A DNA stretch of 64,000 bases, from NCBI GenBank assembly GCA_023091665.1, contig JALJCQ010000021.1, positions 248,001 to 312,000 of the forward strand, in the 5' to 3' direction. Both the position numbers and the translations under genes were made by a program. Source of the DNA: Pythium myriotylum (taxonomy: Eukaryota; Oomycota; Peronosporomycetes; Pythiales; Pythiaceae). Below are positions 31,576 through 43,996 of this stretch, in pieces. The notes beneath the pieces are model-generated. The model saw nothing but the letters and a program-made list of their open reading frames with translations. It searched no databases and was not told where the DNA came from. Each line of letters begins with the position of its first letter. Within the stretch, counting starts at the first letter, position 1.

Positions 31576-31912
31576 TGCAATGGCACACCGGGGAACCGGG
31601 ACTGGGGACTCAGAGAGCAAATTGCAGAATGAATTCACTGTGCTTATCCTAAACATGCAGAGTCGTGATGAGCAAGAGGAGACCACTGGAGTTGCTCGGG
31701 AACTCCAATGTTCTCTGTTCTCTCTGTGATCACAGAGCAGGTATCAACATGCAGTTGAATATGAACTTGCGCAGAAACAGTTGGAGGCTTCATCGGACGG
31801 CTCGGAGACTCCGACACGTATTCAACCAACACTGGCGCCATTGGTGTTGGCTGTCCAGGTGCTCTGACCGCAACCAGCCGTCGCGGACGCAGCGGCCTGG
31901 CCGCCCATTACA
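31576..31912 (-). repeat. 3' LTR of the gypsy element
   Basis: 337 bp. On the minus strand it starts TGTAATGG at 31912, directly after a purine-rich tract (AAAAGGCGGGAGGA), and ends CCATTGCA at 31576; the ends form a near-perfect inverted repeat with TG and CA termini. The left boundary coincides exactly with the point where sequence departs from the empty site. Confidence 0.82.
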
Positions 31913-31924
31913 TCCTCCCGCCTT

Positions 31925-34900
31925 TTAGCTGCGTCTGCGGGGACGGCGACGAGATTGAGATCCGCGACGAGCTTGACGGTCGGCGTGCTGACGATCAGCC
32001 AGGCGTTGCAAAAGAGTGGTCCAGTGGCTGACGTGCTGAATGTCCTTCTTGAACTCCCATGAGTTCGCGCTCTCGGGGGGGTCAACCCAGGAGCAGAGAT
32101 ACTGGAGACGCTCGCCCTGACCTCGAGTTGCGAGTAGATCCTTGATCACATACACTCGTTCACCTTCATCGTCATAGAGACGGGGCGCAGACTTTGTAAT
32201 TTGACGTGCACGAAAGATCTCAGGCACGTCAAGTGACTCCTTGAGCTGGTCCACATTGAACGTGGCGTGCCGACCACGAGCCAAATAGCGATGCGGAAGG
32301 GCCAGCCGATACGCGTTCTCGCCAATCTTCTCTTCAACTGGGAATGGACCGTACCACTTCGGAAGCATCTTATTGCGTACGGGGTCCCGACTTGGATCGT
32401 AGTCTGGTTGCCCCAGCTCACTACTGAGCACGCGAGAATCGACGTACACCAAGTCATCTTTCTTGAACTCGACCACTCGACGACCCTTGTTGTAGTATTT
32501 GGCCTGGCGCTCTTGGGCGGCTCGAAGATTCTTCTGGGCAAACTCAATGACTTCACGCCGGGAGCGAGTGATGTTCAGCGCGGGTCCTGGGCCGAGATGA
32601 CTCTGCAAAGTGATTGGGGATCGTGGTTTTCGACCACTGTCGACTTCAAACGGCGACACTCGAGTCGACGTGGATACTAATGTGGCATGAGCATACTCGA
32701 CAGTGGGAAGGAGTCTGGCCCAGTCGTCACCATAGTGAGAAACAACGCAGCGGAGACTGTCCTCAAGAGTGCGAACTTGGCGCTCACTTCTTCCATCGGC
32801 TTGAGTGCGCCGAGATACCGTCATGCGATGCTTCACCTGCATTATCCGCATGAGTTCTTGCCAAAAGTCACTCGTAAATTTCGGGTCGCGATCCGAGACA
32901 ATCGACTCCGGAAGAGAGTAGTACCGGACAACATTATCAAAGAACAGTTTTGACGTCTGCTTCGCGTCGACATCCTTGGTTGTCGGGATGTAACATGGCC
33001 GATTTGAGAGCCGACATACCACGACATAGACCGCGTCATAGCCTTCGCTTTCGGGGAGCGCCGTGAGAAAATCCATCGTCACATGCTGCCAACATTCTTC
33101 TGGGATCGGCAACGGCTGAAGCAAGCCGTTGCGATGGCGTGACCCAGACTTGTGCCGCACACAGGCTTCACACGTTGATACATACTGGCGAATGTGGTCA
33201 CGCATGCCGGGCCACCAGAAATACTGGCGCATCGCCACCAGCGTGCGCTCCACGCCTGGATGTGAGACAACTGCCGCATCGTGGAAGTCGTGCATCAGAC
33301 GAAGAAGGATCTTGTCCACTTGAGGCACTCGAAGCACCGGAATCGAGTCATCGCTCTTGACATAGAGTAGTCCGTCCCGTACCACGTATTTTGCGACCAA
33401 GTCCGTGTCGCCTCGTCGAAGCGACTGCAAAATGGTCACACAGTCCTTGTCTTTGGAGTACGCAGCTTTAATATCGCGAGCAAAGTCCTCATCCTCCCCC
33501 ACTAAAAGAAGTGTTGACTGGATACATAATGCGGACGGCAATGACGGCGGCAATCTCGGTGTGGGACCGAAGGTAGCGTTGCCCTCGACCAAAAGCTTGG
33601 CGGCACGCGAGAGGAAGCGCGTGGTGAACACAAACATACCCATACTGGTCACGACGACCGGCGGTCTGGACAAAGCATCCGCGACGACATTGGACTCGCC
33701 TTTCTTGTGCTGTAACTCGGAGTCGAATTGACCAAAGAACTCGAGCCAACGAGTCATTTTTGCGGAAAGGTTCGCATGCGAAAGGAACCAGCGACAAGCT
33801 GAGTTATCGGTGAACACGATGAAGTGGGACCCGAGCAAGTAGCACCGCCACCTCCCAAGACACTGCTTGATCGCGTAAAGTTCTTGCTCATGGGCTGTCC
33901 ACCGCGACGCAGGCTCGGACAGCTTGCGACTGTAAAACCCCACAGGATGATCGAACCCGTCGACAATCTGGCTCAGAACGCCGCCGACACAGTACTTGGA
34001 TGCGTCGGTGGTCACTTGGAATGGGAGCGACATGTCGGGCAGGCACGGGAGCGGTGCGGAGACTAACGCGGCCTTAATCGGTGTGAATGCGCGTTCCTGC
34101 GCTGACGGCCAGATCCACTCCACCTTAGACTTGAGCAAATCGGACAGGGGTAATACGAGATCAGCATAACCTCGAACGAACCGTCGATAATAACCGGCGA
34201 GGCCTAGAAAGCGCTGCAGATCCTTGGCGTTCTGAGGTTGTGGCCAGGTTGAGACAGCAGTGGTTTTGTCGGGATCCACTCGCACGCCCTCGCCGCTGAT
34301 AATGTGGCCCAAAAATCGAATTTCGGACTGAGCGAAGTGGCACTTACTGGGACGAGCGTACAACTTCTCTTCTCGCAAGACTTCAAACACACGGCGCAAG
34401 TGCTTCAAATGCTCAGTGCGCGTACGGGAGAACACACAAATGTCGTCGAGATACACGACGACAAACTTGGACAGCTCACTCGTTTCGAAGATGCGCCGCA
34501 TGAGTTGCGACCACGTACCGGGCATACCGGCGAGACCCATCGGTGCCACGCACCACTGATAAATCTCGGATCCCGCTCGAAAAGCCGTGTACTGTCTTGA
34601 TTCAAACGAGAGCCGCATCTGGTGATAGCCTGACGCCAAGTCGATGAGCGTGAACACGTGCGCGCCAGCGAGGCGATCAAAAACTTCATCAATCCGTGGG
34701 ATAGGGATGCGCGGAATGTCGGTCATCGAGTTCACGTAGCGATAGTCAATGACCCAACGGACGGGTTTAGACGGGTCGCCACCGCGGATCCACTGGATCT
34801 TGGTCGGCATCTCGCCCGTGACAGGGTCTCGTTTTGGCACCGCAAAGATGTTCGATACCCAAGCCGACGAGCTCTTTTCGATCCAGCGCTTGGTGAGCAC
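31925..34900 (-). pseudogene. Gypsy pol: reverse transcriptase, RNase H, integrase, chromodomain-like tail
   Basis: An open stretch of 991 codons. Seen in order: RT with the YLDD active site (FVVVYLDDICVF), RNase H starting at TTDASKYCVGG, the integrase zinc-binding region (H..H, then CEACVRH), integrase DD(35)E residues in VTMDFLTALP, SDRDPKF and GRSERQV, and a C-terminal chromodomain-like block (ERVYVIKDLLATR, LCSWVDPP, SWEFKKDI). The first RT residues (PDGLPPERDIEH and on) lie upstream in a second frame, so a frameshift near 34915 separates them. The intact 3-kb portion indicates recent decay. Confidence 0.85.
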
Positions 34901-35038
34901 CTTGTCGACAACACGCGGAGAGCGGTTTGCTCGACGTGCGCGTGGCGAAACGGAGGCCGAGACGACGGCTTGGCACCCGGTTTTAGCACGACCGAGTGCT
35001 CGATATCGCGTTCTGGAGGCAGACCGTCGGGGAGCTCC

Positions 35039-35899
35039 TCACTCAGATAATCCGAAAAATTCGCGGACAAGAGCCTCAATATCGGCATCTGGCTTGACAG
35101 CACCCTTAGTATCGACCACATCAAGATGAAAAACTTCGGCGTACATGCCGGCCTTGAGGTTCCGCTTGAACTCCGCGAGTTCAATCCACTCAATGTCCTG
35201 ATCCGATGCCGTCGGCGTCATAGTCGACTCGACGGCGTTCGTGACGAGAGGATCGGCAAATCTGACCTTCCGTCGCGGGCGCCGACGTCGACGCTTGGAC
35301 TTAGGCCACGAAATGGTGCCGTGGGCCCAGTCTATCACGGGATTCTCGCGGCGGAGCCACGTCTGACCGAGTATACCGTCAAAGTCTTGCTGCAGCGGCC
35401 ATTCAATCAACTCAACGACACATTCCTTGTCCGCCACACACAGCGGAACATCGTAGTGACACGCGCGCGTCGTCGTCACCTTCCCTTCAAACTCGCGCGC
35501 GCGAAGCTCCGTCTGGCTCGCGCCCTCCGGAACTCGGAGCAGGCCACGGCGCACTATAGAGTGCGTCGCGCCGGAATCAACCAACATTCTCAACGTCTTG
35601 TCTTGAACCATCACGTCCACAAATAGAAGCCCCTTGCCCTCCACTTGGACCTTATCGAGCTCGATCTCCATGGCGCAGACAGACGGGCCAACCACAACAC
35701 GTGACTCAGAGGCCTCTTCCATATCAAAGACAATGGGATCGGCGGAAACAGAGGCACCTGGAGATTTCTGATCTGAGTGCTCAACGGATACTCCATTTAC
35801 ATCCGCTGAGCGTGCCCGTTTCCCTGATTCTTCCGCGGGCAGTTGGCAATGCGATGGCCACCCTCGCGACAGTAGAAGCAAAGCCTTTGACGGCGGCAC
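35039..35899 (-). pseudogene. Gypsy retropepsin segment
   Basis: Encodes an aspartic protease with the active-site motif LVDSGATHSIV and the later block DFDGILGQTWL. The frame ends at EFFGLSE; the next RT residues (NFSDYLSEELPDG) are read in another frame, with the shift in a T run near 35050-35060. The 5' part overlaps the end of gag in a different frame. Confidence 0.8.
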
Positions 35900-36703
35900 A
35901 CTTCGAGAGACGGTCGCGGCGTGCGCGAGGTGAATTGAGCCACCTCAAGCGCATCATCGCCTCCTTGTGCATCGACGTGCGATAACTCCATCGGTTCTGG
36001 ATCCGGCAGTCTCGCGGGGCGCGGCCGGCGCGGCGGAGCACCACCAAAATGGGCTCGCTCGTACGCCTGCGCGGCGGCGATGGCGTCGCGTAGAGTTTCA
36101 CAGTTGAGATTGTTCACCTCCTTTTGCGTTTCGGGCTTGAGGCCCGCAATAAAGTGGTCCACCTGATCGAGTTGGGACATTTCGCGGATTTGCATGATGA
36201 TCTCACGGAAGCGAGCGACATAATCCTCAATCGCGGCCGTCTGGCGGCATGCGCGCAGAGCAGCGCGCAGTCGCTGCTGCTGGTCTGACGGCACGAACTC
36301 GTCGCAGAACACTTGCTCAAACTCGTCGAGATCGCGGATCGGCAAGTTGTCGATCATAAGGCGATGAGTGAGGAACGATGCGGCCCCACCGCGGAGTCCA
36401 GACGACATGATGGCAACCACTCGCGCCTGGTTTTCTGGGCGAGTATAGTCGATGTTGCAGCCTTTCATGTACAGCTTGGCCGCAAACATGTAGCTATCAA
36501 AGCTCTCACTTGGTTTCCCCCCAGAAGTTGGGCATGGACGCGCCCGGGATCTTGAACTCGCGCCCGATTGCCTGGGCTTGAGCCTGCTCCATCAGCACCG
36601 CTCTGAACTCTTGGCTCTGATTGGCTACCGTGTGGCACACTTCGCGAACTGATTGGGTCAAACCCTCCAGCATGACGAACACCGGGTTGTTACTTTCGTT
36701 CAT
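35797..36703 (-). pseudogene. Gypsy gag with CCHC zinc knuckle, frameshifted
   Basis: The N-terminal 65 codons start at 36703 (MNESNNPV). A run of six G, where five would keep the frame (about 36517-36522), shifts reading; the rest continues from FDSYMFAAKLY to a stop at 35797. The nucleocapsid knuckle is CFYCREGGHRIANC (CX2CX4HX4C). The same six-base run occurs in the repeated piece at 36850-36922, so that piece was copied from this damaged gag. Confidence 0.82.
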
Positions 36704-36849
36704 CTTGCACTAGTTGCCGTAGACGAGGCGACAAATGAGACAGGCGCTGACGAACGTCGGGTACTGACTGAAGTTAACGGAGATGGGTTCACTCGGTACT
36801 GGTTAGAGACCGGTACGTTGCGACGGGAGAGACGAAGAGGTGTTGGACC

Positions 36850-36922
36850 AACATGTAGCTATCAAAGCTCTCACTTGGTTTCCCCCCAGAAGTTGGGCAT
36901 GGACGCGCCCGGGATCTTGAAC
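36850..36922 (-). repeat. 73-bp repeated piece of gag at the junction
   Basis: Exact copy of 36485-36557 in the same orientation, placed between the apparent primer-binding site of the gypsy element and a broken copy of D. It looks like templated filler at a repair junction. Confidence 0.85.
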
Positions 36923-37629
36923 CAGCTCGATGATGTTGTAGTCGTAGGTGATGGTGCCCGAGTTGTAGCTCGGGTGGCGCGTCTCCTTCTTCACGGCGAT
37001 GCGCTCGCCATCGGTCGAGCCGCTCAGGTAGTGCGAGCCGATGGAGATGTACTTGGCGATGCCGGCGCAGTGGCCAGCCGTGAGCACGTGCGTGGGCGAG
37101 ATGAGCGAGCCACCGCACGAGGCCGAGCCCGTGATGGTGCGACGCAGACCGACCGTGTAGGTCTTGGTGCCGGCCGGGACGACGGTGCCGCCGAGAATGA
37201 GCGGGTCGATGTTGGCCTGGGCGTTGGCGAGGGCGGCCGTGGCGGCGAGGAGAGCAATTACAATTCAAGTGAGGTCTATTAGTCTGCTCATATAGAGACC
37301 GATAGCCGGCGCTAGTCGCCACCGTTAGGATTAAACTCCCCTTCTCCAATGCTCGAGATCACTGTTAAGGTGCTCTGCGATGCGTGTGTGTTCTTCTCTT
37401 GTCGTGGGGTGCACGACTTGACTGCTCGTTCGCGTATCCATCGCTAAGTTCGCCGCCGCGTCCGCCATGCGGTTCGCAGCTCTTGGATGGTGTCGCCAGG
37501 CGCGTACTCTGAGTGAGTCTGCGAGGCGGCGTGCGCGAGCGTACATCTCCCGGAGTACTTCATTGCTCGGGGCCTTGTAGTTCCGCATTTGTTGAATAAT
37601 GCGGCTAGGAGAGCGACGGCGGTCTTCAT
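36923..37629 (-). pseudogene. Partial D fragment (5' half), LINE-interrupted
   Basis: Begins at the original ATG (37629), contains the same 345-bp LINE fragment (37256-37600), and is cut at ELVQDPG where the D frame meets the gag piece. It keeps His and Asp of the triad but not Ser. It cannot encode a protease. Confidence 0.85.
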
Positions 37630-38231
37630 GGAGGTGGCTGGAGGTGGTGTGCTTGGTGGTTTGCTGGCGGATTGCAAAGTGAGAGGCAGTCTCGACGAAT
37701 TACTCGACGGACAGGATGGCGGTCACTCCTGTCGTGCGGATCCCTCCGTGGCCGCTGAGGATCTCTACCGGGAGGTACTGCTCTTCGCTGATGCCCTCAG
37801 CTGCGCCGCTGCCGTCACCGACACCGTGAGAGGAGAGCGGGTCAGCACAAGAAACCGGATTTGGTCAGGATCAGATCTTTGTGGGTCGCCGTGGGCAATC
37901 CTGTCATCCGTCTGCGCATGTAGAAGTTCGGGTTGTGTGTGTCAGAGCCAAAATACGGTGAAGTCAGTGAGGTTCGAAGACCAAGCATCGTGCCTCGTTG
38001 ATGTTGTCCAAGCACTCGAGTGCTTAGTTCTTTGATGGGATCGAGGTTGTCGCCTGGCGGGTCCTTGAACCTTCTAGATCGAGGAGCAAACACCAGATCC
38101 ACGGACCGTCCACGCCCGTACTAAACTATGAGTCCAGCGTCCCCCACAGGAATAGATCTGTACGTGAGTTGCTTCAATTTGGCCAGGACCCAGACAGCTC
38201 AGCTCTTCCGTCTTGGTACCCCAATCATGTA
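36923..38231. repeat. 1309-bp direct repeat of the D locus
   Basis: Repeats 30267-31575 at an offset of 6656 bp. It carries the 5' half of D with the LINE fragment, the D initiator and upstream DNA, and then continues across the gypsy target site without interruption. The right arm has only one copy of this sequence. Confidence 0.9.
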
Positions 38232-39285
38232 TGTCCTCGCGGACGACGCACACGGTCCAAACGTGGGGAGCGCCAATGGCGTCAACAACCCACTCCAACC
38301 CGGATCAGACTCTCCGGGGGAAGTCAGGTCAGGTCGATCATCAACTATCGACTACAGCAGTTTCCCGCTGATTATACAGTACCTTACAGCTCTCAGAGAC
38401 ACGCGTCTCTGCTGGGCCAACGTGCCAAGGTTGGATTTCCACACACACATATGTGCTCTTGTTCGCAAGGGTACTTCACTAATCGTACCTGTAGCTTTTT
38501 CGACGGCATTCACATCCACTGCGTGTTGTACTGGGCATGCTTCCACGAGAATGAAGAAGAAGAGTCTCCGTTTTTCTGGACAACGAGACGACCGAGTTGA
38601 GGGTCTCCTCGTCTTTTCTCTGCGCGCGTCTCGGAAAGTAATCAGACCGAAGTGAGGAAAAGATGCGGGTGAGCGAGAACTCAGGCGTAAACTACGAAGA
38701 CCAGACAGACTGGATAACCGCTAAAGCAGTACACACTATTATCTCAACTTAAACCAAGCTACAACTAAGCGAACAATGTCAAACGCAAGTCGAGAAAATT
38801 ACGGCTTGCACAGGAAATATACTTTTGGAGAAACTACTAAAATAGTACACAGATGAACACACGTAACCAAACTTGGTTGTTCCAGTCCTGAAAGCGGTCG
38901 CAGTAGCTCCGAACTCAGCTATTTTTGCACAACTACTTAGTGCCGTGCGCTGCATGGTGAACCTCTGGATATTTATACCCATTCAAATGGGATACGCCTT
39001 CCCTGCTTCAACAACGAGATAAGTGTGACAAGTGGAGTTCAATCGTTTGTGTTCTTAGAACCATGAGAAAAACCTACAGTATCACCAAGACCTGTGATAA
39101 CTGGGTTGAGCCTAAAGGGACCGCAACTGATGCGGTTCGTTACAAGCACTTTCGTTCCCGACTGTTCTTGCGTAATTCTGACACCACATGTAAATGACAC
39201 ATCCATCTCAGCCGATAAACAGCGTCATTCAAAATGCCATATAACAGATACCCTACAAATTACGACCGTCCTTCAGTTACTCAAA
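38232..39285. other. Outer D upstream region and unassigned DNA
   Basis: 38232-38660 is homologous to DNA upstream of A genes. The rest, to 39285, contains short frames only and nothing recognised. Mirror copy 44976-46029. Confidence 0.5.
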
Positions 39286-39864
39286 ATGGCACGAAGCCCG
39301 AGTGGTGGAGCGAAGCGCGCAGACATTACCGTCGAGAAGAAGTTGGACATCCTAAACTATCTGGATGAATGTTGGAGCATGTGTGAGACGATGAATGCCT
39401 TCTCCGACAACTCACTGGAAAGAACTACGACGCCCAGCGCATCCTGATTTATGCGTGGCGATCCAAGCGAGAGGAATTGGCGGGGGCTGTCGGGAAGGAA
39501 TGACGCAAGAAAAAAAATACAGACAGAACAAGAGGTACATGTACAGCAGTGAAATTGGAACAGGAGCTTTAAAAATCGTTCTCTTTGTTTCTTCTTTTTT
39601 TGGTCCGTGGGGAGGCACCCCCATCTCAACCCATCCTTTTTTTATCGTCTGCGGAGGGAGTGGAGAATGTGGCCGGCCTTAAGGCTTGAAGGCGTCTGCA
39701 GCAGAGTTGCTTCCTTAGGTGTCATCTGCTATCAATGAGAACGATGATCTGCCAAGGCCAGACAACTCCAGAGGATGCTCAGCATCTCTCGCGGCAGAAG
39801 GCGTCAAAGGATGGAGTACTTGGGTGTGACGAGTGTTTTCAATTTCGATCAAACCGGTACCGAC
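39286..39864 (+). mobile_element. Decayed pogo-like DNA transposon fragment
   Basis: From 39286 the frame reads as a helix-turn-helix of CENP-B/pogo type (KRADITVEKKLDILNYLDE), followed in other frames by NYDAQRILIYAWRSKREEL and, at about 39835-39864, VFNFDQTGTDF, which resembles the first catalytic Asp block of pogo-type DDE transposases. Frames are broken. Mirror copy 44397-44975 (minus). Assignment rests on short motifs. Confidence 0.4.
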
Positions 39865-40264
39865 TTTTTCCTTTTTAATCGCTTTGATGGCGCATGCATG
39901 CTGATTTGTATATATTTCGGTTTAGCTCTTTTATTCAGTATCTACAAAAAAGCCTATAGAGCACACGGACTCGAAGACAGCTTAGGTACACTGCACGGGG
40001 GTTGAGAAACAACGTTGTGCTGTGATGCTTCTCGCGGTTGATCCTCGTTGTCAACGGTATCGAATATTTTTGTGGTGAGAAGATGGCTCAAGGTGAACAA
40101 AACCAACACCTAAACATGAAACGCGTGGCTACCTTACGGGTGGGCGAGCGGTCTGTCAGCTTTCTTAGCTGTGGATTGTCAACGAAGCCAACAGCGTCGC
40201 TGTGAAAGATCCAAAAAGGTGTTCACCGCTCTGTTGCCAACACGTGTCGGAGTACAACCTGTAA

Positions 40265-40875
40265 GTGGCCAGTGTCGATAGCCACGATCAGATCCACCTG
40301 CAACACTATACCATTCAGATGACGCACCAAAGCAAAACAAAAACACAACAAGACGCTGTTCTACGGCTTGCTAGACGTGGTAATTATTAGCGCATCTGTG
40401 ATTAATCGCATCCATGATAAACGAAAAGGAAATGTTCCGATATCGCTCGCTGGCTTCCCTGAGTTGCTCCATGAGAGGCTCATAAACGTTGACTACTTGT
40501 GGCTTCAGCGACAGCGGACCGTCAACACCACGCTTGTTCGGCGCTTCTAGTACAAAACACCGTCGCCTGGTGAAGCAAGGGTTATACCGAACAATTTGCA
40601 GCCTTCGTGTCGTCTATTCGAGACTGTAGGTAAGAACGCCAAGCAAGGACGACATATTGGATGGACGTGCAGGTTGTGTTCTGTGTGGGCACCGAGATGT
40701 GTGGCACGAGTCGCGGGCAGTGTATCTGTATCACCGGCGCTGGTGTCACGAAGAAGGCCAACGTACCCACTGGACACCGCGCGGCCTTTGCCCGCGATGG
40801 GAAGATCTCTGGCTGAAGCAAGCCGCACCACAGCCGAAGAAGGAGGAGGAAGCCCTTGAACAGTCTCTTGCGTAA
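40265..40875 (+). mobile_element. Decayed piggyBac-like transposase remnant
   Basis: Three blocks in order: VDSHDQIHLQHYTIQ at about 40271, matching the GVDxxDQ block that holds the last catalytic Asp of piggyBac transposases; LLDVVIISASVINRIHDKRK from 40368, matching the following helix; and a Cys/His-rich tail (CVLCGHRDVWHES and on, 40657-40875), as at piggyBac C-termini. Frameshifts separate them. Mirror copy 43386-43996 (minus). Confidence 0.55.
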
Positions 40876-42083
40876 GCGCCACAACAGAGCTCGACGCGAT
40901 TTCCTGGCCCAAGGCACGTCGATTCGGGTGAGACAGGATCGTCTTCCCAGATATGGTATGAAGCATGAGCAAACGGATCTCCCATATCTTCTATTGCCCC
41001 CGTCCAGATTCGTTGTCGACGGACGGAAGCACAGTAGATGTCTGCAAACATGGATCAGAAAGAGTAGAAGCAAACAGAAATCATAAGCGGCGATGACGCT
41101 ATCGCTGCAAGTAGCCATAGGTGTCAGATATAGTTATGAGCACGAAACACGAGAACGCTGTTTGTTGTAGCCTTGTAGATCACACCATGTACAAACCTCG
41201 TCTTTTGTCAGGAAGCTCTGAGATGACCAAGCGGGCCCCGATGCACTGAGAACTGGGCTTGGAGCTGCCGCCTCGAGAATAGCGCTCGGCGCTGTAGCTA
41301 CGTGGCGGTTGCGCCAAGCGTTTAGTGAATCTATATCGCATCCTGACAGGTACCCTTGATATGTGTATAAATGTAATCATTCTCAAGACAAAGTTTAAGA
41401 CAAGTTGCTATGGTCATATGTCTATAGGGGAGGTGCGCCCCTGGTGTGACGTTCTCCCCGAGGGACCCAAAAAAGGTTATCTTTAGACTGATGAGACCCA
41501 GGATTAAGCTGCTGCTATAAAAGTTCACTCGATGCCTGTACCTCCTGGCCTCAAGTCGGTTCACGAACCAGTTGGTGTCTGTTGAATCCATCCAAGGGCT
41601 AAATACGAGGAGAATGGATGCGATTTCTGCGCACACAAGTCATTCACCATGTAAAGAACACCAACTACCGGTATGCTTATAAAATGATGTCGCCAAAACT
41701 GTGGACGTATGCAGATGGGTTTGGACTGCATGGGAGAAGGTGACACACAAGGGGATGAATGCGCACAGGCCTAACGGTTGCCGCAAATGACGTAATTGAT
41801 GCGGTCAGTGACGAGATCTTGACTCGACAATGGACGAGCTCGAGGAAAATAGAAAATTTATTAGCATTAAAAAGAAATGCCACGTCATTGAAATCTATAT
41901 GTACATCCGGTGGCTGGTAGGTGTAGGCCTGCTGCAGATTGGGAGAAAAGTAGGTAAACCCACATGATCAGCGCGTTAAGATCGATGGGCATAAAGTAGT
42001 GAAGGACAGCGCATTCATACTGCGCCAAGTTCACAACTTCACCAACACATTCTCTGCCTGCAAGTGCGTAAACAGGCTGTCAG
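40876..42083. other. Inner arm DNA, nothing recognised
   Basis: About 1.2 kb next to the fold-back centre (mirror 42178-43385). Only short frames below about 100 residues on either strand, with no domain or RNA gene recognised. Confidence 0.45.
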
Positions 42084-42177
42084 TATATAAACTCGCCGCT
42101 TACAACAAGATAGCATGTATGCTGAATTGTAGTAGCCCTCCACGCCAGATCCCAAGTAACTCACCTCATCTCACGCG
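42084..42177. other. 94-bp spacer at the centre of the inverted repeat
   Basis: Unique sequence starting TATATAAACTCG and ending TCTCACGCG. The arms on each side end in CTGTCAG and CTGACAG. Confidence 0.85.
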
Positions 42178-43385
42178 CTGACAGCCTGTTTACGCACTTG
42201 CAGGCAGAGAATGTGTTGGTGAAGTTGTGAACTTGGCGCAGTATGAATGCGCTGTCCTTCACTACTTTATGCCCATCGATCTTAACGCGCTGATCATGTG
42301 GGTTTACCTACTTTTCTCCCAATCTGCAGCAGGCCTACACCTACCAGCCACCGGATGTACATATAGATTTCAATGACGTGGCATTTCTTTTTAATGCTAA
42401 TAAATTTTCTATTTTCCTCGAGCTCGTCCATTGTCGAGTCAAGATCTCGTCACTGACCGCATCAATTACGTCATTTGCGGCAACCGTTAGGCCTGTGCGC
42501 ATTCATCCCCTTGTGTGTCACCTTCTCCCATGCAGTCCAAACCCATCTGCATACGTCCACAGTTTTGGCGACATCATTTTATAAGCATACCGGTAGTTGG
42601 TGTTCTTTACATGGTGAATGACTTGTGTGCGCAGAAATCGCATCCATTCTCCTCGTATTTAGCCCTTGGATGGATTCAACAGACACCAACTGGTTCGTGA
42701 ACCGACTTGAGGCCAGGAGGTACAGGCATCGAGTGAACTTTTATAGCAGCAGCTTAATCCTGGGTCTCATCAGTCTAAAGATAACCTTTTTTGGGTCCCT
42801 CGGGGAGAACGTCACACCAGGGGCGCACCTCCCCTATAGACATATGACCATAGCAACTTGTCTTAAACTTTGTCTTGAGAATGATTACATTTATACACAT
42901 ATCAAGGGTACCTGTCAGGATGCGATATAGATTCACTAAACGCTTGGCGCAACCGCCACGTAGCTACAGCGCCGAGCGCTATTCTCGAGGCGGCAGCTCC
43001 AAGCCCAGTTCTCAGTGCATCGGGGCCCGCTTGGTCATCTCAGAGCTTCCTGACAAAAGACGAGGTTTGTACATGGTGTGATCTACAAGGCTACAACAAA
43101 CAGCGTTCTCGTGTTTCGTGCTCATAACTATATCTGACACCTATGGCTACTTGCAGCGATAGCGTCATCGCCGCTTATGATTTCTGTTTGCTTCTACTCT
43201 TTCTGATCCATGTTTGCAGACATCTACTGTGCTTCCGTCCGTCGACAACGAATCTGGACGGGGGCAATAGAAGATATGGGAGATCCGTTTGCTCATGCTT
43301 CATACCATATCTGGGAAGACGATCCTGTCTCACCCGAATCGACGTGCCTTGGGCCAGGAAATCGCGTCGAGCTCTGTTGTGGCGC

Positions 43386-43996
43386 TTACGCAAGAGACTG
43401 TTCAAGGGCTTCCTCCTCCTTCTTCGGCTGTGGTGCGGCTTGCTTCAGCCAGAGATCTTCCCATCGCGGGCAAAGGCCGCGCGGTGTCCAGTGGGTACGT
43501 TGGCCTTCTTCGTGACACCAGCGCCGGTGATACAGATACACTGCCCGCGACTCGTGCCACACATCTCGGTGCCCACACAGAACACAACCTGCACGTCCAT
43601 CCAATATGTCGTCCTTGCTTGGCGTTCTTACCTACAGTCTCGAATAGACGACACGAAGGCTGCAAATTGTTCGGTATAACCCTTGCTTCACCAGGCGACG
43701 GTGTTTTGTACTAGAAGCGCCGAACAAGCGTGGTGTTGACGGTCCGCTGTCGCTGAAGCCACAAGTAGTCAACGTTTATGAGCCTCTCATGGAGCAACTC
43801 AGGGAAGCCAGCGAGCGATATCGGAACATTTCCTTTTCGTTTATCATGGATGCGATTAATCACAGATGCGCTAATAATTACCACGTCTAGCAAGCCGTAG
43901 AACAGCGTCTTGTTGTGTTTTTGTTTTGCTTTGGTGCGTCATCTGAATGGTATAGTGTTGCAGGTGGATCTGATCGTGGCTATCGACACTGGCCAC
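43386..43996 (-). mobile_element. piggyBac-like remnant, mirror copy
   Basis: Reverse-complement copy of 40265-40875, with the same frames and breaks. Confidence 0.55.

Larger units (their letters stand above)
31576..36850 (-). mobile_element. Decayed Ty3/gypsy element lacking its 5' LTR
   Basis: The minus-strand order is gag, protease, reverse transcriptase, RNase H, integrase, chromodomain-like tail, purine tract and 3' LTR. The bases next to the LTR are ATGTA (31571-31575), and comparison with 38223-38240 and the right arm shows the insertion point in ATCATGTATGTCC. At the other end a TGG (minus, from 36850) could be the start of the primer-binding site, but no 5' LTR follows. Several frameshifts in homopolymer runs break gag and pol. 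Confidence 0.88.
36923..42083 (+). repeat. Left inverted-repeat arm, inner part
   Basis: Reverse complement of 42178-47338 with position pairs summing to 84261 throughout, so there is no net insertion or deletion. Only isolated base differences were noticed, for example at 38213 (C against G in the mirrored base). Left of the gypsy insertion the arm continues through D1, C3, B3 and A3 (pairs sum to 77605 and then 77610). Confidence 0.92.

Noticed and set aside
34732..35193. Separate 153-codon gene inside the gypsy element
   Set aside because: Its middle part is the start of the reverse transcriptase region read between two frameshifts, so it belongs to pol.
40547..41118. Two overlapping frames of 141 and 178 codons on the minus strand
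   Set aside because: They lie opposite the piggyBac-like blocks and show no domain of their own.
41331..41883. Short frames near the inverted-repeat centre as possible genes
   Set aside because: All below about 100 residues, overlapping one another, with no recognised motif or initiator.
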